Positions 1 through 11,100 of a stretch of 64,000 bases of DNA are shown here, piece by piece. This DNA comes from Ianthella basta (lineage: Eukaryota; Porifera; Demospongiae; Verongiida; Ianthellidae). The stretch spans positions 4,428,620 through 4,492,619 of the forward strand of contig OZ025885.1 of NCBI GenBank assembly GCA_964019415.1, in the 5' to 3' direction. Position numbers and translations under genes: made by a program. Positions within the stretch are counted from its first letter, which is position 1. Each line of letters opens with the position of its first letter. The notes under the pieces were generated by a model. It ran no database searches. It saw only the letters and a program-made list of their open reading frames with translations, and was not told the origin of the DNA.

Positions 1-92
1 TCTGAACTAACCAACCAACCTATAGCTACAAAACACACAGCTACTAATAGAACAGAATTGTATGCACGTTGGCAGAACACATTGCTACATAC

Positions 93-2172
93 CCAATTCA
101 CACCAGGAGAATACACAGTGAGGTCCTCCAGTGGCTCTTTCCTCTCTGCCAGTGCTTTGAGAACAGGCATTGGAAGGTGACGAATCACAAGTTGACACAG
201 CTGAGCCAAGGCAGCCACACAAGTGCCAAGTGCACCAACACCATCATCAGGGAGAGGTTCCTCCACTGTAGTGAATGACAAGAGGATGTCATCATCATAA
301 CACATCTACAACAAACCATGCATGTAGCCCACAACAACCCAAACACAATCCATACATCTAGTGAAGGGACACAGAAGAGCTCCTTTGCACATACAGTGGA
401 CTGGATAGCATAACATGTTGCATGAACCTACAACTTGAAAGGATCACCTGTATCTGTACATGCACTGAACTAGGAGTCTAAGGACTACCCACACAGGAAC
501 ATACAACACAAAGGGAAGCATGTGGGGGTACTCCCAAAATAAGAAAGTGATGCATGGAGACAGAGTTTACTGCCACATCATACACACTTTGTGAGTGTGT
601 AATGAGAAGAGACATAGTACAATGACTCACTGGTAAGATGGAGGTACTGTATGGAGGTGTTCCTACCCCTGGTGAGTGCCCTCAGCATGTTGTCAATGAA
701 GGCATCACATCCATCGAGCCGCAGTGAGTTCAAATGCTTGTTATCTGTTAGACTAGTCTCCACTTGCTGCCATCCACTGTCATCCTGGAAGAAGGGAACA
801 AGAATCAACAAAACATCAGTACTGCAGAGTGTGGGTGGTGAGGTATGTGTACATGTGTGAATGGATGTGTGTGACGTGTGTGAGTATAATTTGTATGCAT
901 ATACATGCGTGTGACCAGAGTGGACTGTGACACCATTACACACTTTTGATGGTGAGGTAGGGATGCTCATGCAATAATGATGGACCGTTGACAAAATATG
1001 ATGTTCAATAGTAATGGTACGTTGTGTTTAGAGTATGGCAATTATAATAACACGTACCCAAAGGTCAACACTAATTATAACCATAAACAAAGTACACTTT
1101 GAAGACCGCATTTATTGCACAACATTACTGGTATACTCCAGACACTTTGCTAACAATGTAGTGGTAGTAGGAGGAACTTGGGAAATGTGTACAAACTATT
1201 GAGAGTGTGGGCAGTGAAGTAGACACTATTATGTGCATGTGTGTGTAGTGCAGTGTTGGTTGATAGTGCCTTTCAGTATCACGATTGTTGCTACAACATT
1301 GAACTCTATCATGATAGCTGATGCCTAGCATACAATGTAGCAAGTAGAATGTGACAATGGGTCTCAATGGGAACTCATTACCATTCAATCATGGTGGTAT
1401 TCCACTCTACCAATGGCAACACAGATTGAGTATAGCTAAAGATTTCCAAATTCCAAACAATAACAAGTCACCAAAGCACAAAAGTATACAGTGTGCTGCC
1501 ATGCTATAATAGCAGGAGTATAGTTTTAGCGAAGAATTTCAGTCCATACACTGTCATTTATTGGAATAGCATTTGGAGCTTTCTGGGCTATAACCTTCAC
1601 ATTCAATTACCATTTTTAATCCATAATTAGGCCTAGAGGGGTACAAAATGGCGGTCAAACAGGATTCCGTGAACCAACAAAGCTCAACCATGCAAATGAA
1701 AAGTAATTGGCCAATTTAATTGTCCAGTAGTGAGGACTCAATATCCGCTTTGCTAACTAATACTTACAACACTAGTGTGATGATGATATAATAGAGGTTT
1801 TCTACGTCAAAGAACGTCAGTGGGTGTCAAAGAACAATGTACCACGTGATTCATTATGCTCAAAATCGTTTCCCCTATCTACTAGTGTGATAGGAGGACA
1901 CCCACCATCGCATTGCAATTGTTTCGTACTAAAGCAAAAATAGCACTATTTATAGTATCACACAGCACTTGTAGTGTGTACTGTGTGTAGGCAGAATGCC
2001 ACTGCTGTACAAAACAATCATGTACTTGCCTTCACGCCACTATGGACAGTGACATCCAACCGCCTCACTCCAGGGAGGCTACAAACGGTGGAGAGTGCTA
2101 CACAGTCTGTGTGGGATACTTTTAGGTCTACTTCCTCCAATGACACTGCTACTTGAGACAGTGTCTGGGCAT
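93..2172 (-). CDS. NLR-1 LRR exon block (three exons)
   Basis: Three short exons at 2172-2030 (143 bp), 784-631 (154 bp) and 265-93 (173 bp). The first reads from S-A-D into A-Q-T-L-S-Q-V and ends ..S-G-V-K at a GC donor (AAG then GCAAGT). The second starts D-D-S-G-W-Q-Q and holds an LRR-like L-x-S-L-R-L-D-G-C-D. The third ends ..S-P-G-V-N-W. Phases 0 and 1 match between the exons. The intron sequence between 1120 and 1400 is conserved among paralogues but does not fit the phase, so I treat it as intron. Confidence 0.75.
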
Positions 2173-5100
2173 CTGATGGTTGAGAGTTTTAGACAGAACA
2201 ACAATAAATTATCATAATTTGATAGCATCATTAAATCAGCACATAAAGCATGCAATAGACATTGATGATATTTGACTATTGACAGACATTTACTGTACTC
2301 ACATTGTAAGAGACATCAGTACAAATGACCACTTACTACAAACACACTACACCACACATTTCAGCAGTCAGCAATCACAATGTGTACAGCATACACACAT
2401 ACAGTACTGCGCAGACTCACCATCAGCTGAGAAGTGATCACAAGAGAGGCATAGATAACCATCAAAGTCAAGTTGACACTGTGGATTGGCCTGGCACACC
2501 GCCTTTAAATGTGACAGGCCCTGAGCAGATAAACATTTGTATGTGTACAATGGCATATAAAGTCGCCTCAGGTGGGAGCACTGACTGAGGCAGTATGCAA
2601 TTGCCATTGTGTCAAAGGCGGAGAGAGAGAGGCTGAATGAAAGCGCAGATCGAATCTGTTTTGTCACTTTGCTGGTTAATGGGAGATTTTGTGATTCATA
2701 AAAAGCATGAAAGATGAAGAGAAGATGAGGCTTCGCATTGCTGCATTCATCCTCCTGCTCTCCAAATACCCAGTTCCGAAAAGTTTCCAAAATGGGCTCG
2801 TCGCGCGATTCCTTGATGGTGGATATGCAAAGCTGCTTGGCCACTTTCGGTACACTGAGACCAGTGAGGCCAGCATAGAATCGAAGGACGACAGAGAAGG
2901 AGATGTTTAAGAGATTCTTCTTCCAAAACCTCGCTTGCTCCTTAGGTGACAGATGACTCACATGGAGGGCAGCAAAGAACTCTTGCTGAGTGGCATGGGG
3001 AAAGGAGAAAGACAGAGAGGACTGATAGCCCTTCCGACTAGCATGAACATGCAGAAGACCCTTGAAGAGAGACTCATCAATGGGGGCACCCGGGGGGAGC
3101 TTAGGGAAGGCTGCACGAATGGAAGATTCATCAAAAACAAAACGAGGTGTGTTTTCGCAAAGACCATTATACGAAAGCCTGCCCAGTGATGACATGAGAT
3201 CATCAATATCTCTTGGGAGGTCCCTCAGAGTGGGATCAATGTGCACATCTCTTCCCTCTCTACTGCACTCACGAGAAATGGTGTGGGCCGCAAAGGCCTG
3301 GTAGCAGGCGGTCATTGTGGCAGGAAAACAGGAATCATGCTCAAAGACTGAGCAAAGGATGAAGCAATTCATAGGGATATACATTCCACCAAGCAGGTCA
3401 GGGCGGCTGGCCAGCTGTGACAGCATCCTGTCAGCAGCATGAGGGTTGGCCTCATAGAAGCTCTTCACATATAAAGTGATGGCATCATGATCAAAGCCTT
3501 GCACTTCGTAGAATGTGGCAGCATGGTCCTCTAGGGAAGGACAGGCACCAGGACGTGAAGAGATGAGAATATGGGCTTCAGGGAGAACACGTCCTTGAAT
3601 AAGGCTCAGAACAACAGATTCAGAATACAACTTCAGCAGATCATTCACTTCGTCTGCACCGTCAAACACCAGGAGAAGCCCCTTACCCTTGCTGTCCATT
3701 AATACCTTCACCAAACTGAAGACCTCTGCTGGGTCCTCATTCAGCATGTAGTAGCTCAGAAGGCTCTGGAGGCCACCTGCACTAGACACAGGTGTCTCTC
3801 GTAGTGGGAAGAACAGCACCAACTCATAATCACTTTCACCTTCTTCAGTGGAAAGCACCCTGCACATCTGTTTTAGCAGAGTGGTCTTCCCAGACCCAGC
3901 CTGACCATACACTACACGAATGCGCTCACTTCCTTTCTTGAGAAGGTCGACGGGTTTTATGTGTGACACTTTCTCCCCTGCTAATCTAGGACCACACTTC
4001 TTGAATCGTTTCATCACTTCCATTTTATCCTTTACATCCTTTGGGTGAGATGATGGTGGTCTCTCCAGCACAGCTAATTTAGTGTACTCTACAATCGACT
4101 TTGGACCTTCTCCCATTTTAAGCCGCTGGTACTCATCGTATGCTTGCTCCTTCAGCAGGGCAGCTTGTGGTGGGAGTCCAGTGCTGGTCACTGTGAGCTG
4201 TGAACAGGAGGGATAGGGAGAGCATGAAAGTACAAAATACCACATGTGCATTTGCACATGTTGCCATTTCGGCCAACCATTCTGAAATCGACTGTCACAG
4301 TACTTTCATGTACTTAGCCTATTCACCACAATATTGTCATATGCAACATACCACATGTGCATTTGCACATGTTGCCATTTTGGCCAACCATTCTGAAATC
4401 GACTGTCACAGTACTTTCATGTACTTAGCCTATTCACCACAATATTGTCATATGCAACATATCATTGCTTATACAGCCCCACAAGCTGTCTGGCTAGATT
4501 CATTCTCACAAGAGACAACTACAGGCATACTACTAACATTGTAGCACAATGTATTTGTTGCATACACATTCAACTAGTGACTCACACTCTCAGAGCCCTC
4601 AGGACCTCTTTTATACTTTCATGAATTATGAGGTGTGCACGGAATGTTGTCATTTCTGACTCAGCTCACTTAAGGCATTCCAATGAATCATATTCATTGT
4701 TTCAGGCTACATTGCTATGAATACAATTATCACACTGTAACTATCATGCATTCATTTCAATACCACAAGTCAGTCTCCGTGATCCAAGCAGTGAATACAA
4801 TAACAGTTTTGCATTTACAGTAGTGTGAACCAATCATTACATTACAGATTCCTAGTAGCTGCATGAGGGAGCCTGGGCCATGCTACTCAAAGGACATCAT
4901 TCAAACTGGTGCAACGACTCAGCTATTGATAGTTCTATGATGGCAGACGCTGCACAGAAAGACGTGAGCTATGCTATATACTGCATGGTGAGCAAACTGG
5001 CCACCATTCACCCAAAGCATTAACAACATACAATCTACACCTATTTTGAAACTAACACTGTAAGGCCCTCACTGAGAAAGCCTAAAGGATGGAAACCACA

Positions 5101-8100
5101 CCACTCGAGTCAGCAAGCTACACATTAAGGTGGTTGGGAAGGCTCAAGGCTTGTTTAGGGTACATTATTTTGATTATGCATCCAATTTGACTATGCATCC
5201 ATCAAACCATGCAACCTATCATATCCCCTTCCCATGTGGCCCTCGCTGCAAGGGAAGCAATTAATGTTGGTGGCCAGCCAAGCTTAAAAGGTAAAAACCC
5301 AGAAGTATGCCCTTCTGGGTTCCAGTCAGCATTTTGTTCCTTTTGCCATTGAAACATCAGGGGTGTTTGGGTCAGAGGCCATGTCCTTCATCAAGGAGCT
5401 GGGTCGCAGGATCAGGGCTGAGACCGGGGAACCACGTTCACTGCAGTTTTTGATCCAGGGAATTGCGGTGGTGGTCCAGCGGGGCAACACGGCAGCGGTG
5501 AGAAGTACCTTTCCCCATCAGACAATGCTTTTATTTGATTATTCGCAATCATTTAGTAGTGCAGTGGTTTAGGCACTGCCCATTTTCAGTACTAGTAATT
5601 AGTAATTTTATTATATAATTATATGCAGACTTCAAGTTGACCTTTATGTTTCTTAATTTTATATAATATATACACGCACAATTATTATAATATAATTATT
5701 ATGTACATTGCATCGCATTGAATATTACAGATATGATTATCAAGTAAATTTCTCATTATCTGGTGTCAGTCATAGATTGATAGGCACTTCCGTTATTGAG
5801 ATGAATTGGAAGTTTGAAAATTATCACTTCAGATGAAGTGAACCAGCTTCAGGAAAACTCTATCTAGTTCTAACTTGAATGGTTGAAAGGGACCAAGCCT
5901 GGGATATAGAACCTATACATGCATGTGCACACAAAACAATGGCAGCGATTATTCTTTTTCCCTTTCATTGCAGATTTGTTCCAGTTTGCTTACAAAAAGG
6001 TATGGCAAAACCACCTGGCGGACAAACCGTAATAGCAAGGAGGGGGGGGGCGGTCCATGCAAAGAGGGGGCCAGCCAGTCCATGCAACAAAGAGGAGGGC
6101 TGGTCCATGCAAAACCCAGGTCATTAACATGCGCTGACTTTGATTACGTTTTCACCATCTCTACATCTGCCAACATTTTGCTGTGCTTGCGATCTTGCTA
6201 CCATCCCCTGTTTCTCCGCCTGCGTATTATAGTGCAATTGTGAGTATGCAATAACATGGGCTGCCACAGGAGACTATATCCTACTGCATGCATATGCCCA
6301 TTCCAGCTATATCTTTCCATGTACACATATACCACCATGCTACATGCATACATTCATGGACATGACTGAAACACAAATAAGGAAAGCCAGAATAGCCAGA
6401 AATTGCAATCTGGTGTGCACCATGGCGCATGTACAGCTGCACACTGTATGCCCTATAAGCCACTCGCAACCTGGATATAGGGAGTTTTAACTTCATAAGT
6501 GTTGACAGTGAGGTGTACAATGTTTGTGCTGTTTGTGGGGAAGTTCTATGAGGCTTACATCTTGCCACATTCGATTACTGTGACATTGTTTGGAACTGCT
6601 GCACCTAACACCAAGTAACTGTTCTTGAGCGCCTCCAGAACTATGCTAGTAGAATCATTCTAAGGGAGCGCCATGTCGCCTCGGCCTCAGCAATTCGTGA
6701 ATGCCTCGGATGGTCCACTTTGAAGGCTAGGCGCAGCCTCCGCGCTGTCAGATCAGTGTTCAAGTCCCAAAGGAATCTGACCCCCCTTTCCTTGAGTCTT
6801 TGCTGACCTCTACTTTGGCTGTTCATCAGCACAACACTCGTTCAGCCACGAACAATTGTTTCCGCCTCCCTCCACCTAAAACTGGTTTTGGCAAGAAAGT
6901 TTTTCCTTTCTATGCCTCGCAGCTGTGGAACAATTTGCCATCTGACATTAGAAACCTTGAATCACATCGTGCATTCTACAAAATCTGCGTGCTCATTTTA
7001 GAGTAACGTGCAATTAGCTATGTACTTATCATAAGTATACACATACGTCTCTTTTCTCCTATATATACATATTGCTCCTGAATTTTAGTTGTTGAATTGC
7101 AATTGATCCTTAAAGTTCACCATTCTCATACTTGTGTGTCCACTTTTTATTTAATTGTCATCACCTGTCATCCCTTTAAAATTATCTTTGTATTAATTAT
7201 GTATTGTTACTGGGTGCCTTAAGTTAGTAGGTACAGCTAAAAGCTTCCTTCAGGGTACATTACTTTTGCCTATGCAACTCTCAAACCATAAATCCACCAA
7301 TGATGATTGTTACAAATGTGATAAACAGGTAAATTTCCCATAATTTGGTGTCACTTGTTAATTGATTGGTGATTCCCTTATTGAGATAATCTAAGTGAAA
7401 GTGAAATATTATCCACTTGATTGAAGTCAAGCAACTCCAGGGAAATTCGATCTTCTTCTACCTCCAAATGATAAGATGAACCAAACCTGGGATATACAAT
7501 CTATAGATATGTGTGCACAAACCTTTGGCAGCGATTTACTAGTTTCCATCTCGTTGTGGAGTTATTTTCTATCCCTTTTTAACTTACAAAATTTGCGATA
7601 ACTCGATTACAGAAACAATTTTTTGTTATCGCTGCAATAGGAATCTGCCCAACATAATGCTCTACACAATGAAGCAAACCACGTTTGGATCGGTTGTAAC
7701 ACTTCAGACTAGATAGCTCTGCAACACCTTTAGCACGCACAGTGGTATGCCAGAGTAAGTGCCATTGAAACATTTCGTACTCGCTACCTAAGCCAACGCT
7801 AAGAACAACCGTTATAACGCAGAATCCAGTAACTTTCGAGCTTGGCAAGTGGAACAATCGCCCAGTATGCTATACTTTCCTCACCATTGATTTGGAAGGC
7901 CAAATAGTTGTGGTTTCACACCTCATTTCACACCTGTCACCTTCCGTACCATACGTATAAACATCCCTGCTGCCAACAGTCAGCAATTACAATTCAGACC
8001 ATTAACACTTAGAGTTTGACATAAATCACCGAATTTTCATTCGTTCATAACTTGTGACAGCGTGGAAGCACAGACTTGGAATTTTCAGTTAAGATTTCTG

Positions 8101-11100
8101 ATGATGAAGATAACTCAACCACTAAAAATGAAGGCCAACTGATTCGGTCATGTTAGACGTACCTACTACCTTAATAGTAGCCTTTGAGCTAGTGGCTCAC
8201 CCAGTCTACATAAGATCAATGAAATGAAATGGAACGTGCTGGTCTACCCTGTAAAACAGTGTTAGATTCAAACTGCCATTGGTGGTTTCTCAGGGACTAA
8301 AGTCGTTAAAGTGGTTGTTTGAAACCACTGCTTATCCCTGAGAATCACCACTGGTGGCTCGAAACCACCACTATTTTTACAATGTAAAGCAAAACAGAGA
8401 AAGACTGAAAGTGGGTGCACCAGTTTGCAGGCAGCAATGCAGTGAAGAGCAATGGTAGACAATGACATGTACTAGTAGCTGAGCTGGGTGGTTTTCCAGG
8501 GCTCAAGGCGGAGCAAGATGCATAGCTACATAAGTGGTGAATCCAAAGAATATGGGTCCTGCAACCAGCTGATACATGGAAACACATAATAGATTACGTG
8601 GAAGAGTAGGAGGATCTAGATTCTAGAGCACAGCAAAGTAGATTAAGTAGCAAGCAATTTGCAAGGATAAACCTAATAACTAGTGTACACAGCACACGCA
8701 ACAAAGCAGAAAGATGGGGAAATTGTAAGGCTGTACCTGTTGTTGTAAAGGGAAGCTGAAGAGCTGGAAGGGCCGGGCATGTATTAGTAGGAGACGCAGC
8801 AAAATGTTGGCAGATGTAGGGATGGTGAAAGCGTATTCAAAGTCAGCGCATGTTAATGACCTGGGTTTTGCATGGACCCGCCCTTCTCCTTGTTGCATGG
8901 ACCGGCTGGCCCCCCTCTTTGCATAGACCAGCCCACCTCCTTGTTCCTACATTTTTTTGCCAGGTGGTTTTGCCATACCTTGCAGGTACACACTGCACTA
9001 TCTCTACATCTGCCCTTGTTTTTGGGGGAAACATATTTACACACTCTTATAATTATTACAATTACCTATGTTTGGATTGGCTGATAGTTCTATTAGTTGT
9101 GATGCAGGCTAAGGCAGCAGAACCAGGGGGTTAGGGGCTGTAGCCCCCCAATACTCGATCCAGGAAATTTTGTCCATAGGCCTAGCCTGGCTTCGTCACC
9201 TAGCAGCGCCTATAAGCCCAATCTTCTTTTACTGTCAGGAGGGATATGCTGGCTTTATGTAGCTATACAGCTACCCACACCACAGGTGGTCGAGATGTAT
9301 GGCCCCTACATACAAGAGAGTTGCACCATATATTCCTACATTCCTGATGTAGGTTGTGGAGTGGAGCTGGAAGTGGCTGGTACCTAAAGCGCCGGCCAGA
9401 AGCGACTGCACAGTAATTGCAAACGGCTGTCAACTGGCACAACTGCGGATATCCTTTGACAATGGCACGCAGGTGAATGCCAGCCGATGCCTGTCTTGTA
9501 TTCATCTTGTAACAATCATCTGACTGCATTGTGGAAGTATTGAATCAAAACTGAAGGAGGATTAGGCAAATCACGGTGGCCAAAACGTTGGTGACGTCAG
9601 TGTAATATGGCGTCTTTCTCCCAGGAATGCCCCCCTAAGTTTTGGAAACTTCCATTTTTGTGAACTTGCTCGCGGAGTCATCTAACCTTCAAAAGGCACT
9701 TACCTGTTGAAAGCACTGTAGAACTGTGGGTAAATTATTCTCCTGCTCCCTATTGTTCGTGTGTTGTAGTTGACGACGAAGAAGAAGACGAATAGTGATA
9801 ATGAGACAAAACATGGCCACAGGTGACCCGTACATGCATACAAAAGAGCTGCATTATACCTACACCCTTGAATGCAGGATGATTGTGGAGTCGAACCGGA
9901 AGTGACAGCTAGTTCTGCACCGCCAAACGAACGAGGAAATGGCAGCTGGAAGCAACCGCGCAGTAAGTGAAAATGGCTGCCAAATGGCATGACCACAGAT
10001 AACCTCCAAAATGGTGCGCAGGCGAATATCAGTCAAAGCATGTCCTGTATGCATCCCTAGAACATCTGACTGCATTGTGGAACTAATGATTGAAATGCAA
10101 CTGAAAGAATTAGGTGGCCGGAGAAACAAACAATATAGGCCAGTTGCAACCGGTTGATCATCATGGGAAAATGGCAACTGTCCCATAGCTATGAACACTG
10201 TAGACCGGAGAATTGCCACATGCCATACTACGCCACAGCAATCCCTAACCTACAAAAGGCACTAGTCAGGAAGGAGGTCAGAAGAACTGTGAATGAATTG
10301 TTGTCTTACTCCTTGTCGTTCGTGGGCTACAGCTGACTGAGAAGAAGAAAAAGAAGAAGAAGACAAAACACGGAAAATAACAACAACGTTTTCTACCCGA
10401 TGGCAGGCTTGCGCTTGGAAGTAAAGTTAGCTCTGAATACTGTACAGCCTCCCTTCTTCATAGACGGTTTCTTTCGCCGGTTCTTACTTCTGTTCAGGAG
10501 TAGCGCTACTTTTCATTTGTATTACAGTATACAAACAACCACCACCATCCCTACATAGACAGCACTACTGTGCTGTCTGATAAGAAGACGAAACACGGAA
10601 AAAGGTGGCAGCACTTTCTTCACAACGGCACGCGCAGGCGTGAAAGTGAAAGTAGGGATAGCTCTGTATACTGTATACTGTACAGCCTCCATTCCTTGTA
10701 AGCATTTTTTGTGTTGGTTCTCACTACTGTCCAGGAGTAGTGCAACTTTCTGTTTGCATTACAGCATAAAAACAATCACCACCATCCGTACATGATAACA
10801 AATTTTATAGTAACTTCCACCCAATTACGTGTTTGTACAACCGCTGCCATAGTTCTCTGCGCACAACTATATTCTATCGAAAGCGGAAAATCACGTGTGG
10901 ATCGACTGCAATGCACCAGACTATATAGATAGGCCTGCAACATCTTTGCCCCATAAACTGCTATAACAGTGAGCAGTGATTTGTGCTTGAAACCCTGGCA
11001 CTGCAATTAGAACAAGTGATTTAAGTCTTTATACTGACCCAGATGGCTAATTGATTGATTTTCACACCTTGACTTCAAAATGTCTCTCTTGCCAAGATGA

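Noticed and set aside
1125-1388. Minus-strand frame conserved in the three NLR genes (also 26512-26775 and 49152-49430)
   Set aside because: The neighbouring exons join in phase without it, and its conservation matches that of the surrounding intron DNA.
7579-7857. Frame conserved at protein level with 48355-48627
   Set aside because: Both lie in copies of the same TTAA MITE; similarity is at DNA level throughout and no transposase motif is present.
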